NCBI GenBank assembly: GCA_049487715.1
Contig: CP150562.1
Coordinates: 620,001-684,000 of the forward strand
DNA: 64,000 nt
Direction: 5' to 3'
Source of the DNA: Pycnococcus provasolii
Lineage: Eukaryota; Chlorophyta; Pseudoscourfieldiophyceae; Pseudoscourfieldiales
The notes under the pieces are model-generated. The model saw only the letters and a list, made by a program, of their open reading frames with translations. It had not been told where the DNA came from and ran no database searches. The stretch's first letter is position 1. Each line of letters starts with the position of its first letter. The position numbers and the translations under genes are program-made. Shown here one piece after another: positions 1 through 11,102 of this stretch.

Positions 1-1033
1 TTGGGGGAGGGAGGACTGGAGGGGCCGGGCCCCCCTTGATTTGTTTGCGGTGGACTTTGTTTGGAGATCCTTCGTTGCACGTTAATATTAAGGCCTGGAT
101 GGTGGAAAAACTGCATTTGTTGTCTTGTGCTGTTTGACTGTTTCTTGGCGTCGCTCGTCAAAGGCTCAAAGCGCCGGGCACCAACGCCGTCGCGTTGGCC
201 TTGGACTCAAATTGCATGATAATGGAGCGGCTAGTAGATTCGAGTTCGCATCTACTCCACAGCGGGCGCATTCTGAAGGAGTGGTTGTGCCTTAAGTTTT
301 GGAAAGCGGAATTGCAACGATTGCAGTTTGTGCGGTTTAATCAGAAGCATCTACGTGCGGACCTTTACAACAATCTGCAAGATGCAATCTCTGCAGGAGA
401 CGTCGACCCCACGCGCCTCGGCCAACGCTGCATGCCTGCATTCTCCCGGCATCATTCACAGGTTCGCCGCGGTATATGGCCGCGAACTACCTCGACTGCA
501 TCGCGTTATATTGCCAACCCTAATCCAAACTGCACGCCATTAATCTGGAGACGAAGGAGGAACAACCGATGCTGGTAGGAGCGCGCATACAAAACGCGAG
601 CCGAAGCTGATAAATTTATGGAGGCACTCAGAGTCATAGCAAGGTTCCACTCACGTATTAGTACCTTCTCTCCGCCAGTGGGCAGTGGCGCCGCACGTGG
701 CTCGTGGACGCCGCAGGCCTTCCCAGTGCCAGTGGAAGGACCGGGGCCCCGGGCCCTCCCAACCAACTCCCCGGGCAGAGTGGCCCGGGCCCTGGACCCT
801 GGAGCCCGAAGACGTGAGAACTGAGAGGTTCCAAAGTGTGTCCCAAAGGGAAGGGAAGGGCCGAAGGGACGGGGTGGGAAGGAAGTGACCCCGGGAAGTG
901 ATTTTCCTAACCCCGAATCCAAAAAAGAAAAAAGTCAGGGTTTGAGTTGGCGCCATTCGCATTCGCATTATTCGGCATTATTTGCCACCTTGGTTCATCA
1001 TTCGAAATATTCATTCTGTGAATCAGTCATATC
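1..1033. other. Upstream intergenic region of FEN1, no gene recognised
   Basis: No open frame here resembles a protein; the short frames on both strands are low-complexity. Positions 720-830 are very GC-rich with repeated GGGCCC and CCCGGG blocks. Positions 907-920 carry CTAACCCCGAATCC, the reverse complement of a box that recurs before other start codons in the window. Positions 63-78 carry GGAGATCCTTCGTTGC, which matches an intergenic motif seen again near 19934 and 24124. The AT-richer stretch 920-1033 just before the FEN1 start is probably its promoter and 5' leader. Confidence 0.6.
907..920 (-). promoter_or_regulatory. ATTCGGGGTTAG-type promoter box upstream of FEN1
   Basis: On the minus strand this site reads GGATTCGGGGTTAG and lies about 115 bases before the FEN1 ATG. 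The same box appears upstream of the exonuclease, the acyltransferase, CMC2, the Nepro-like gene and ITPK. Here it is antisense to the gene. The promoter role is inferred only from its repeated position. Confidence 0.4.
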
Positions 1034-2215
1034 ATGGGCATAAAGGGCTTGACTCGTCTTCTGGGTGACAATGCGCCTCGTGCTTTACGAGAACAGAAGT
1101 TCGAGTCGTACTTCGGACGTACCGTGGCCATCGACGCGTCCATGCACATCTACCAGTCCATGGTGGTCGTAGGTCGATCCGGTGATGCCATGCTCACGGA
1201 TGCAGACGGACAAGTGACGTCCCACCTTCTGGGCATGTTCTACAGGACGTTGCGGATGCTCGAGGCGGGAATCAAGCCCATATACGTCTTCGAAGGGAAA
1301 CCGCCGTCGATGAAGAAGGGGGAGCTCGCAGCACGTCGGGAGAAACGAGAGGAGGCGAACGCCGAACTTGCCAAGGCGAAAGAGGAAGGGAACGCGGAAC
1401 TTGTCGAGAAGTTCGCGAAAAGGACCGTCAAAGTCACCACCGAACACAACGAGGAGTGCAAACGACTGCTGCGCCTGCTTGGAGTGCCCGTCGTGCAGGC
1501 GCCCGGCGAGGCGGAGGCGACGTGCGTGTCGCTCTGCAAAGTGGGAAAGGCTTTCGCCGTCGCAACGGAAGATATGGACTCGCTCACGTTCGGCGCGCCG
1601 AAGCTCGTTCGGAATCTCATGACACCAGCGTCCAGCAAACTTCCCATACACGAGTACGAGTACGAAAAAATACTCAGCGAACTCGAACTCACGCCAGACC
1701 AGTTCATTGACGTGTGCATCCTGTGCGGGTGCGACTACCTCGACCAAATCCGAGGAATCGGACCCGTGCGCGCGCTCGAACTCATACGCAAGCACGGGTC
1801 GCTCGAAAAATTGCTGACGACGCTTGACCCGGCGAAGTACCCCGTGCCGGAGAACTGGGACTACGAACAGGCGCGCAAGCTCTTCAAAGAACCGGAGGTG
1901 GTCACGGCTGAGACTTGCCCCGAGTTCAAGTGGACGCCGGCGGACACGGAGGGTGTCATGCAGTTCCTCGTGACGGAGAAGAACTTCAACGCAGACCGCG
2001 TCAAGGGCGCGCTGGAAAAATTGGCGAAGAATCGGTCGAAGGGCAACCAAGGTCGCCTCGAAAGCTTCTTCGGCGCCACCAAGGTGGTAAGCAGCACATT
2101 CAAGCGCAAGGAGCCTGAGCCGAAGGGCAAGGGCAAGGGCAAGGCCAAGGCTGGCGCAGGTGCGGGCGCGGGCGCCAACAAGAAGGGGAAGTTTGGAGGA
2201 TTCTCGAAGCGATGA
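1034..2215 (+). CDS. FEN1: Flap endonuclease 1
   Basis: This 393-residue protein is a structure-specific nuclease that removes 5' flaps during Okazaki-fragment maturation and long-patch base-excision repair in the nucleus. It starts with [12 protein letters not shown], and Gly2 forms part of the active site in the family. The N-domain aspartate is visible in [10 protein letters not shown], and the I-domain metal ligands in APGEAEATC and [11 protein letters not shown]. The helix-hairpin-helix follows at [16 protein letters not shown]. Near residue 340 QGRLESFF is a clear PCNA-interacting (PIP) box, followed by a Lys/Gly/Ala-rich tail. The length is normal for the family (about 380 residues). 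The ATG gives the canonical N-terminus directly. FEN1 converges on ARP5 with only 85 bases between the stop codons. Confidence 0.97.
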   Translation: MGIKGLTRLLGDNAPRALREQKFESYFGRTVAIDASMHIYQSMVVVGRSGDAMLTDADGQVTSHLLGMFYRTLRMLEAGIKPIYVFEGKPPSMKKGELAARREKREEANAELAKAKEEGNAELVEKFAKRTVKVTTEHNEECKRLLRLLGVPVVQAPGEAEATCVSLCKVGKAFAVATEDMDSLTFGAPKLVRNLMTPASSKLPIHEYEYEKILSELELTPDQFIDVCILCGCDYLDQIRGIGPVRALELIRKHGSLEKLLTTLDPAKYPVPENWDYEQARKLFKEPEVVTAETCPEFKWTPADTEGVMQFLVTEKNFNADRVKGALEKLAKNRSKGNQGRLESFFGATKVVSSTFKRKEPEPKGKGKGKAKAGAGAGAGANKKGKFGGFSKR

Positions 2216-2300
2216 AAAACAAATTTTCTTTGACGTGTGCTGTTGTTGTTGTTTTGTAAAGACAAAAAGAAATCTTCTCTTCTTTTTTATTTGAAGGTTC

Positions 2301-5300
2301 TTACAATGTTGTGGCGCCCAAAAATCGCCTCGTCAGCAGAGCAACGCCACGGTCGGCGCCATGCTCCTCGTATTCCGCGCGGGTCAGCCACGCCGCACCC
2401 TTGCCAGCCTGCCACTGGGGTGCACCGCTGCCGCCGGTGCACTCGCGCATGTACGATGCCATGCCGCGCCATGCGCCATGCAAGCTGTCCGAGTAATCGA
2501 CGGGGGTCGACACCGAGGGCGCACGTCCAGGTTCCATTCGCGCCACCATCTCCGCCTGCACGCGGTCGCGCACTCCAGGAAGCAGACTCGACCCACCACT
2601 TATGATCAAACCACCCTTGCAAACGCGAGTGGCTGCTGGGCCGTTGGCACCACCGGGCAAACGCCTCAGACTGCTTAGAATGGCATCCTGAAGGCCGCCA
2701 GAGCCGTGCTCTCCGCAGATACTAGGCGTGAAAAGCAGCTCGCCGACGGAGTATCGCTCAGTGAGCAGGGGAACCTGGTAATGCTCTGCTTGAGGCATCA
2801 TCGGAGGCTCTCCAAGCGGGTCGGGCGGAGAGGCAACCCCGTTTCCGCCGCCGCCGCCGCCGCCGCCGCCTCCCATGAAGCCGCCGTCCAATGTCCTGAG
2901 GCGATCCTCGATGAATGCCAGCTCCGCAGCCTCCGCCGTCGCCACCTCGTCCTCCTCCTCGCCGCCACCGCCACCGCCGCTGCGGTCCATCTTTGCGTAC
3001 ACATCCCAGTCCGAGTCCTTCACGCCAAACGCAGCCTCGCGCTTTCTCGCCATCTTTTTGTCTTTGTTGCCACCGCCTCGTCCGCGCCCGGAGTCCGGGT
3101 CGAACGCCGCCTGCGCCACGAGACGCATGCGCTCTCGGTCCTCGCCCGTGCCACGACGGCTGCGCCCAGTCGCCGTGCGCTCCGTGCCAACAGTTACGGT
3201 CGGCGCGTCCGCAGCTCCCCCCGTGGCACGGCTGCCTAGCCGCTTGCGCTGCGACTCGAGCAGCGTATTTCTACGGGCGTGCAGATCTGCAATGTGTTTT
3301 TCGGGATCCTCCGCAAATTCTGCATCCATCTTGGCAATCTTCGCCTCCTCCTTCTCCTTCTTCCTCTTTTTCTTCTCGTCAAGCTTGCGCCGGTACTCTT
3401 CGTTTGCCTTCTGAAGGCGCTGCTTGCGCTTCTCCTTCAATCCCGCGGCGTCGAGCTGGTCGTCGGGCACGTCCGCAAGCGGGTACACCTTGGGTGGCAG
3501 AGGCGGCAGAGGGAGGAGATCCGTGCGCCCGTTCAACTTTCGGATGTCGTTCTCCACCTCGGCGATGCGCCGCCGCAGGTGGTGTGGCGTTGGAAAGAGA
3601 ATTTCGGTGGCGTTCGATGCGCTGGCGGCGGCGGCATTGACGCCGGCGGCGATGCGCTGGCTGATTTCCTCAGCGCTGATGTCCGCCATGAGCTCCGCGA
3701 GTGCCGCATCGCGCTTCGCCTCCACGGCTGCGACGAGCGCCGTGGCCACGGGCGCTGCTGCTGCTGCGGTGGCAGCGACGGCGCCGTCTGTTGCCGCGGG
3801 TGTGGGAGTTGGCTCGTCCTCCGTCGCATCCATGGGCTTTTTGGCTATTCTTCGTCGCTTGGCAGGAAGGTTCTCTTCAGGCTTGGGAGTGTCAGCGGCT
3901 GCCCCATCTGCTTGCGTGGCACCCGCCTCGGTAGATGTGGCGGCGGCGGCTGCCGCAGCAGCGGCGGCAGCCTTCGCAGCCTTCGCAGCCTCACGCTTTG
4001 CCTTTCGTTCAGCAGCGGCTGCCGCCGCAGCCGCCTCGTTCTCCGCCGCGAGCTGTTCAGCGACGAGTTTCTCCGCTTCGGCAAGTTCACCTGCGAACGA
4101 CGCCTCCACTTCCTCGACTCTCGTTAGGTACGATGCCAGGCGCGCCGCCTCGACGCGCAGCCTCGCTTCCTTTTCAGCACGCTTTGCCGCCGCCATCTCG
4201 CGCATGCGCTGCCCCGCCTCTCGTCTTCGTTCTTTGAGAGCCTCGAAACTCTTCTTGCGTTCTTCGTAGTCAGCGACGGCGAGGTGGTAGTTTGCCATGG
4301 CATCTTCCCAAGGTAGCTGAAGGTACCTGGTATGCTTTTCTCGCGATTCGTGCGCGGCTTTTTCGTCTTCACTGGCCTGGGACGCGATGCGACCAAGAAA
4401 CGCGTTGTAATCCATCTCAGGACACACGCCGCACAGCATGTGTTTGCATTCTTCCGCCCGTCGCAGTGGTAAACCCCACCTCATAGCGGCGGCATGCTGT
4501 GGGTTGCGTAGACATAGCACGTTGAGCAGATACTCGGACATGCGCAGTCCAGCGACTTCGACGCGCACGGCGGCTGCATAGACTGGTTTCCCTCCGAGCA
4601 CGGGAAGCACGTGGCTTGTGGAGTGTCCGAGCATGACGGCGATTCCGTCTTCCGCGGTTGCTGTATGTCTGAACGCCATGGCGGCGTCGTGCCACGGTAG
4701 GAATGTGCTGGCAGCGTATCTTTCGAAGCACATTTCCGCCGTCGTCGCGGTGAGCGCGGCAGGTTGCGCGATGCACTGCGAGACTGCGATGGGAACGTTC
4801 TGCGCGTGAAACGCGGCTTCGTCGCCAAGGTTGGTTGCGTACAAGGCTGTGTCGAGAATGGTTTCGAGTACGTCGTGGTTGACAGTACATCCCGCTTCGA
4901 ACGGGCTTCTGAGTACGCCTCTGGGCATGTCCGCACCGTACGTGTGCGTGGCGGTGTGCGGGTCGTAGTCGCCGACGATGCGAACGGTATCCCCTGCTTT
5001 GAAACCTTGCTTTAAGGCTAATAGACCGTCAGGTTTCGCCTTGCACTTCATGACTAAAGATCGCAAAGAAGTTGCAGGCTGTGAGTATGACGATGGTGGT
5101 GGTGGTGATGAAGAGGAGACGAGACCAAGACGTGTGCGCCACGATCCCGCGTCAATGACAAGACTTGAAGACGAAGCCGAGAACGAAGCAGAAAAGGAAC
5201 TTTTGGAGTCGCGCGAAGGTCGCCCCAGCCCGGTATCGTTCTGGAGTGCATACACCACCTCTTGTGAAGTATTCTGGAGAGAAACCTCCATGAGCTCAAC

Positions 5301-5333
5301 CGACGAGAAAGGAGACATCAATGACGACGCCAT
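2301..5333 (-). CDS. ARP5: Actin-related protein 5 (INO80 complex subunit)
   Basis: This 1010-residue protein is predicted to be a nuclear subunit of the INO80 nucleosome-remodelling complex. Actin-fold pieces are recognisable at the start (VIDAGSWRTRLGL) and in the region around RSPFEAGCTVNHDVLE, as in ARP5. The end has ISGGSSLLPG and VDYSDSLHGAWRGMASY, matching ARP5 C-termini. The two halves are separated by about 500 residues of Ala/Glu/Lys-rich, probably coiled-coil sequence with poly-Ala and poly-Gly runs. Human and yeast ARP5 are roughly 600-755 residues and already have a long insertion, so this one is expanded. The start ATG lies 309 bases from the divergent JmjC gene, with telomere-like repeats between them. 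Confidence 0.88.
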   Translation of the reverse strand: MASSLMSPFSSVELMEVSLQNTSQEVVYALQNDTGLGRPSRDSKSSFSASFSASSSSLVIDAGSWRTRLGLVSSSSPPPPSSYSQPATSLRSLVMKCKAKPDGLLALKQGFKAGDTVRIVGDYDPHTATHTYGADMPRGVLRSPFEAGCTVNHDVLETILDTALYATNLGDEAAFHAQNVPIAVSQCIAQPAALTATTAEMCFERYAASTFLPWHDAAMAFRHTATAEDGIAVMLGHSTSHVLPVLGGKPVYAAAVRVEVAGLRMSEYLLNVLCLRNPQHAAAMRWGLPLRRAEECKHMLCGVCPEMDYNAFLGRIASQASEDEKAAHESREKHTRYLQLPWEDAMANYHLAVADYEERKKSFEALKERRREAGQRMREMAAAKRAEKEARLRVEAARLASYLTRVEEVEASFAGELAEAEKLVAEQLAAENEAAAAAAAAERKAKREAAKAAKAAAAAAAAAAATSTEAGATQADGAAADTPKPEENLPAKRRRIAKKPMDATEDEPTPTPAATDGAVAATAAAAAPVATALVAAVEAKRDAALAELMADISAEEISQRIAAGVNAAAASASNATEILFPTPHHLRRRIAEVENDIRKLNGRTDLLPLPPLPPKVYPLADVPDDQLDAAGLKEKRKQRLQKANEEYRRKLDEKKKRKKEKEEAKIAKMDAEFAEDPEKHIADLHARRNTLLESQRKRLGSRATGGAADAPTVTVGTERTATGRSRRGTGEDRERMRLVAQAAFDPDSGRGRGGGNKDKKMARKREAAFGVKDSDWDVYAKMDRSGGGGGGEEEDEVATAEAAELAFIEDRLRTLDGGFMGGGGGGGGGGNGVASPPDPLGEPPMMPQAEHYQVPLLTERYSVGELLFTPSICGEHGSGGLQDAILSSLRRLPGGANGPAATRVCKGGLIISGGSSLLPGVRDRVQAEMVARMEPGRAPSVSTPVDYSDSLHGAWRGMASYMRECTGGSGAPQWQAGKGAAWLTRAEYEEHGADRGVALLTRRFLGATTL

Positions 5334-5440
5334 GAATATTCCAAGGCGGCGGCGGCTTTATGTAATGGCGAGGCAGAAATGACAGATGAATCCCTCTTGA
5401 AATCGAACATCGGAACATCGGAGTTCGGAGGGCCTTCGCG

Positions 5441-5510
5441 TTAGGGTTTCCTGATGAGACTACCTTAGGGTTTTCATCATTAGGGTTAGGGTTAGGGTTA
5501 GGGTTTCCCA
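5441..5510. promoter_or_regulatory. Telomere-like repeat cluster in a divergent promoter
   Basis: Four perfect TTAGGG units occupy 5480-5503, with single TTAGGGTTT units at 5441-5449 and 5465-5473. The cluster sits midway between the divergent starts of ARP5 (5333) and the JmjC gene (5643). Plant telo-boxes (AAACCCTAA) are known promoter elements of housekeeping genes. A promoter role is inferred from the location. Confidence 0.55.
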
Positions 5511-5642
5511 TGGGCCGGCGTTGTTTTTCCCCCGGGGGTCTGTTTCTCTCTCCTCTTTTCCTGCGTGCAGTGAAAAGTTCTTCAACTTCTGGCGCCATAC
5601 TTTTCCGGCTCATTTTTCTCAAAGAGCTTCACTCTGAGAGGT

Positions 5643-6229
5643 ATGGCACCCATGTCGTTCGGTATGGCTGGTGAGGTTGGTCATGGCCAAAGGCCTTTTC
5701 AGAATATGCGTGGTTCGTCTCACGCCATAAACTATTCTCGTCTATCGAAAGGGAACTTCAACGAGGCGTTCACAGACTCGGAAGAATACTCGTCATCTTC
5801 TTATTCTGAGGAGGAGAAGGAGAAGGACGACGACGACATTGACGACTCCTCTTTACCTGGTGTCCGAGGGAAAGCACATCACGAGATTCTTCGGGGGGAT
5901 CTCTTGCAGGATGGTACCCCTGGGCCTGGGGGGGCCCTAGATGACGCGAACGGTGGGCTTCTTACAACGGGCTTGCACGCTTCTGGCGTCGAGGCGGCTG
6001 AGAGGGTGCGTCGTTCTATGGAGAAGGGCACGGAGCGACGACGACGACACAGAAAGTCAGCGCTAGGAACAGATAAATATGCCTCTGATAAAAGAACGCG
6101 CAACCATGCACGACTCGACTACGCCCTGCTCGGAAAGGCGTGCGCCGACGCGACGGGCGTCGTCGAAACCTTTCACGTCCAACTTGAGGCGGACAAGAAC
6201 AGCAGTGCCGCGCTGAGTGACCCCAACAA

Positions 6230-6268
<39 letters not shown>

Positions 6269-8816
6269 AGTGAACGTCGCAACGGAACAAGTCACGCCGT
6301 CGTTCTTTGCGCGCGAAAGAGGACGTCTGCCTGCCGTGTGCCGAGCCAAGTCAGAAGGAACGTCAACCGCCGCACCTCTTGGCATCGAACTTCCCGAAGA
6401 CGCTGAGACTGTACTCACGCCAGAATGGTTCGCTGTCAACGCCGTTCACGTCTTTGACGGATCCACGCCGCCCGTTCGAACGACGGATGTCAGAACGCAG
6501 GCGCCTGGGCCCACGCTGACGCCAGCGCAGTGGGCGGCATACTGGAACGCCACAGTCAAGGAACGCGACGCCGACGACAACGCCAACGCCGAAGGACTGC
6601 TCAAACGCCATGACGACGACAACGACGCTGATAACGGGGGACGAACGACGCCCGTGCCGCCACCACAGGAAGACGAAGAGATGCAAAATCCTCTAGCTTC
6701 TCCAGCCACGCCAGCGTGCCCACCAGCATCCACACCGCCATCCATTCCCTCGGAACTTGCCAAGAAACACCTCAACGTCGTCAGCCTGAATCTGAGCGGC
6801 ACGCGAGCGGCGGACATACTCACACCTCCCACCGTGGTAACACGCGTCGACCTTCACCGAGATGCGCAGGGGGCGCGCGTGAACCTTTATGCTCTGATGA
6901 CGCCGCCTGAGGCGTATACCGACTGGCACTTGGACTTTGGAGGAAGCGCCGTCTGGTACCACGTCGTGAGCGGAAGCAAGGTGTTCCTCGCCGCACCGCC
7001 AACGTCATTCAACCTAGACGCATTCGAGTCGTGGGCAGGCACGTCGCGACAGCGGCACATGAGCCTGCTCCCGAAACTACAAGGAGTTGTGCGGCTTGTC
7101 GTCAATGCGGGAGACACGCTCTTTCTGCCCGGTGGGTGGTCGCACTGTGTTTACACACCTGTGCCTACCGTGGCACTCGGCGGCAATTTTCTCACACGTC
7201 GTGGGTTTGGCATAAGTCTTGACATATGGCGCCTGGAAGATAGACTTGGCGTGCGTCCCATCGCGCGCTTTCCCGGATTTGCAGCCGTGAGTCTGCGAGA
7301 GGCGGATCGACTCGTCACCGCCATGCGGCGTGCGATGAATGCAGCAGCCGCGGCCGCGGCCGCGGCGGCGGCGGCGGCGAATAATGCTGGAGAAGCTTTC
7401 GAGCATCCTCAGCAAACTCAGCCAGTTGAGAAACCTTCGGAGCCGATGCCGAAGCCGAAGCCTGCGGCAGCCGACGACGATGTGGGCTGTGCCACCGCGC
7501 CATGTAGTGGTGACGCGGTACCGGCAGAGGCAGTGGCTGCTCCAACGATGGAAAATCCTGTAAAAACTGACGACGCAACGGGACCACAGCCAGACGAGGA
7601 TGGCATTGCCGTCGCCACAGCCGGTGCCGGAGTAGCGGCGGAGTTGCCCATCATGCTTCGTGTCAGCATGCGCGAGAAAGTGGAGCCTGACGAACCGAAC
7701 GCGGAGAACATGGCAGAGGCGAATGACACTGTCGAAGCGCCTTCAACCCTGCGAGTTGTGCGCATCAAGGCACCCGAAGCTCCTCCGCCATCCTTCGCAC
7801 CGCCACTCCGCGTGCGTCTGGCGGTTGCACCGATGTCAGCCGCTGCGAACAACATTCACAGTCCACCTCGCGACACGTATGCATTCGACGACGATGGAAT
7901 GGGATCTCCAAGTTCCATATCTGCCGCGGTTCCTGCTGTCACCAGTCTTTCCGCGGCTCCTAACGCCAATCCTTATCGTGCAAGTGTAGCAGCTGGAATG
8001 GATCCTATCATTGCAGCGGCCTCGGCACAGGGCAAGCTGCACCGCGTCGCCAGTGCGTGTGGAGACACAGCCCCAGAGACGGCAGCTGTTGGGCTTAAGG
8101 TTCGCCTGCGCCTAGACGCCGGGTCGCCGCCGAGCGCCGCGGCTGCAACCTTACCGCCCGCTGACGCAATTGCTGCTGCAGTTCTGCCAAGCATGCTCGT
8201 GGCATTCGCGGCGAGCCCGGACCATCTGACCCCCGCCCGTCTAATCGGCGCCGGCGAGAGCCCACCTGGAACGCCAACTGCACCCTTTCCGGCGCCGGCA
8301 GATCTACGTGCTCGGGCGGCGTCTCTGCTGGAATGGGGCGGCGAAGCACTGGCACCGGATGTTCGCTTTCCCGCCGCCGAGGCGCTCCCGTACACGTTGG
8401 CGAATGTCGCGTCGACTCCGGCACGCCTGCCAGCATGGTGGTGGGAAGCAAGGCGTGGCCCCGTGAAATCGAAGCGTCGTGGTGGCACTTCGGCTGCCGA
8501 CCCATCTGGCTCAAAGAGAGGTGGCACAACAAGCGATGGCATGGATAGCGACGAGTGGGACGGCGAGAGGCCACGCAAGGCACGGCGGCGCTCTCGGGCA
8601 CCCTCGGCGCCGGCGCCAGTGAACGTGACGATGCCGTCGGTAAAAATTATACTTAAGGGCGCGAGGGCACCAAGCTCTCCAACGCCGGCTCCTGCACCTG
8701 CATCAGGCCCACCCGCCGCATCGCGAAGTCATGCGCCGTCGCAAGGTGCACGAACGGCACGGCCTGCAGTGAGCGCTCGTTCGCGCCTGGAGAAAAAGCT
8801 CAAACGATGGAAATGA
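5643..8816 (+). CDS. JmjC-domain histone lysine demethylase, KDM2/KDM7-like
   Basis: This 1057-residue protein is predicted to be a nuclear Fe(II)/2-oxoglutarate oxygenase that demethylates histone lysines. The JmjC core lies at about residues 415-525. YTDWHLDFGGSAVWYHVV carries the iron ligands His429 and Asp431, a lysine in SGSKVFLAAPP fits the 2-oxoglutarate site, and GWSHCVYTP carries the third ligand, His501. The YTDxHxDFGGxxVWYHV pattern is typical of KDM2/PHF8. No PHD finger or CXXC domain is visible. The rest is low-complexity: an acidic N-terminus, a Gly/Ala repeat encoded by GCAGGA units near 6236, and an Ala/Pro-rich C-terminal half with basic patches such as KRRGG. The gene converges on the channel gene with 166 bases between stops. 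Confidence 0.85.
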
Positions 8817-8982
8817 CGGAATCAACATTAACTGTAACAACCACACAACAACCCTGTACTTTTCACAACAGCAAATAAACTTCGTAGTAATATTATTAGA
8901 CTCAATAACATTTGGTAGGTACCCTAGATATAAAATATTTTATATTACAGTCTGCATGACAAATAAGATTGTACCGTACTTC

Positions 8983-11102
8983 TTAGTAGTCAATGCTAAT
9001 GAAGAGGATTGCCATTGTCATCACGTAGATCCACGGCATGGTGTTTAGAAAAAACATGTCGAGATTTTTGCTGAGCTCGATACCAATCTCGGAGATATTT
9101 CGGCTTTCAATGTGAAGCTTTCGATTAGCTTCTTTTTCTCTCAAATTAGCGATGAAATCTTTCAGCTTATGTCGAACTATGGAACCTCGCCACCGTCTTT
9201 GAATTGTGACAACTTCTCCAGTGTATTTCTCTTCATCCACTGTATTCAGGAGTTCCGTTTCTTGTCCCTCGAACATCGGCTGTAATGAACTGTCTCCGCC
9301 ACCGAAGCCTGCGCCTTTGCCTGTGGCAGACCTTTTCGAAACCTGACGTTGCAACATCACGCGATTTCCAAGTTTCTGCAAGGTGGGTTTTGTTGTCGGG
9401 TCCTCCGCGATACGCTTTTTCCTGCTGATGCCCACCGCCATGCTGAACTTCTTGATGACCTCGACTATTGTGTTTCTCTTACTCAAATCTTCTAGGCGCC
9501 GTCTGATGAGCTTCATGCTGTACGCGCCAATCCATGTCGACGGGTCGTCCTTTTTCTCATTGGCTCGCAGCGCCAACTTCTCAATCGAGTTCTTGATGTA
9601 TTTCGGCATGTGGTTGAAGTTCGCGTAGTAGAGCGTGACAGAGACGAACGTCTCGAAGAGCGCCACCACCGCGAACCCGACGACGATTTGCTGGAAGATG
9701 TCCATGATGGTGACGCGGCCGCTGAAGATGATTTTGTCGGAGAGGAAGAGCAGGCTCGCCACCTCGGCGAGGAGCAGCGTGATGCAGACGGAGATGCGCT
9801 CACCCTCCTGGATGTCCACCGTGTACACGACCGTGCTGAGGAAGCCCATGAAGATGTCGGGGAAGAACTTGTTGGTGATGTACCCCACGAGGCCGCGCCC
9901 GAGCTCGAGCGTCACCTCGAAGTCGACGAACATCTGCCCCGTGACGGGCTCCTCGTACGCGCGCTCGACGATGCGGTGCGCGTGGATCCAGTACTCCTGG
10001 TACGTGCGCTTGTCCAGCGTGCTGTTCTTCAGCATCAGGCCGAGCGGGCGGCCGTTCAGCTCCAGCTGCCTGTATCTCAGAAGTTGGCCCGACCGCGTCC
10101 ACCCGCCCATTTTGAACGAGCAGCCGACGTTGTCGAACGGAAAGTTGTACAGGCCGGTGATCTCGCACCCGATGTTCATCACGCCGGATCGCGCCAAGAT
10201 GACGGTGCCGTCGTAGAAGATGGACGCAGCCTGCGTGGCCATGGTGTTGGCGATCGTGTCGCCATCTTTGAGCTCAAAGTCAGGGAACCAGATGTCGCCG
10301 TCGTTGTACGTGGCGTGCACGACTGAGAGCGCCGTCTCCTTGATGTTGCCGTACTCCTTCGGGTCCCACGCGAATCGCGGGTCGTACCAGGCGAGCGTGA
10401 CCTGTGCCTCAAAGTCGAAGCGAGACAGCGACGGCGTCAGGCTACCAAGTCGCTCGACGGTGAGTCCCACCGAGACGTTCATCGGCTGTCCCGGCGTCGC
10501 CTTCATGTCATACCCAAGGAGAAGTTTTCTGTGAAGGCGTGTGTACGCTTCCGCCGCCTGTGCTGGTGTCAAGTTGCTTTGTGATTTTGTTTTTGCGTCG
10601 AGTTCGTCCAAGGAAACTCTGTTGGATCTGACGTGCCCAGCTCTCGAAAGTGCGAGCAGCGCTTGTCTTTCGTGCTCGTGCAGGTCCTCGAGCGCGACGC
10701 GTCTTCTCGCGTCAACGTCGTCGCCGTCGCAGTCGCACGTGTCGTCGTGATCGCCTTGTACGACGACACCTTCGTTTCCTTCCCTTGACCTTGACAGGTG
10801 GTCGTCTATTTGTTTTCTTTGTTTGTTTTTCGCTGCAGCACTTCTCGTCAAGACGTCCGCGACAACTGCGTGAACTTCTTCGTCCTGCTCGAGCAGTCGT
10901 CTCGCCGCCGCATACTTCCTTCGCGTTCCTGTCGCGTCGACGCGCCACGCTAGCAAGCCGGCGCAGCAAACGCTGGCACATACAGAGGCAAAAGAGCTAA
11001 CAAAGATAATAACAGGAAAGAAGAGCCTGTACGACGAGGTACACTTATAAGTCCTCTGGACCCTCCATAGAGAGAGGACGACGACGACGACGTATCCACC
11101 AT
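8983..11102 (-). CDS. Cys-loop (pentameric) ligand-gated ion channel with an IQ motif
   Basis: The main frame is open from 8983 up to 11268 and encodes a neurotransmitter-receptor-type channel subunit. In order it has an extracellular ligand-binding domain, the Cys-loop CEITGLYNFPFDNVGC (14 residues between the cysteines; 13 is usual) and three adjoining membrane helices. M2 begins after GER, whose glutamate at the -1' position suggests cation selectivity. A long cytoplasmic loop and the final helix MPWIYVMTMAILFISI complete the fold. The loop holds IQRRWRGSIVR, a perfect IQxxxRGxxxR calmodulin-binding motif. The 5' end is unresolved. The open frame begins with GTG and has no ATG before the ligand-binding domain. 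An ATG at 11102 opens another frame that encodes a good signal peptide (RRTGSSFLLLSLLALLPLY) and stops at 10950, so a short intron or a frame change near 10925-10990 is likely. It is divergent from the CNBD gene. Confidence 0.82.

Noticed and set aside
195-275. A tRNA-like stretch with A-box-like TGGCCTTGG and B-box-like GAGTTCGCATC
   Set aside because: The arms do not pair into a cloverleaf: the T stem would need a 10-base loop and the anticodon stem is broken. At most it is a tRNA pseudogene or chance.
1085-2050. Long minus-strand frame opposite FEN1
   Set aside because: It is a shadow of the FEN1 reading frame with Arg/Leu/Val-rich composition; no motif is recognised.
3279-4269. Two 280-residue plus-strand frames opposite ARP5
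   Set aside because: They mirror the Ala/Glu repeats of ARP5 and have no domain of their own.
9610-10326. Acidic 238-residue plus-strand frame opposite the channel gene
   Set aside because: It is antisense to the conserved channel domains, with Glu/Asp/Val bias caused by the other strand.
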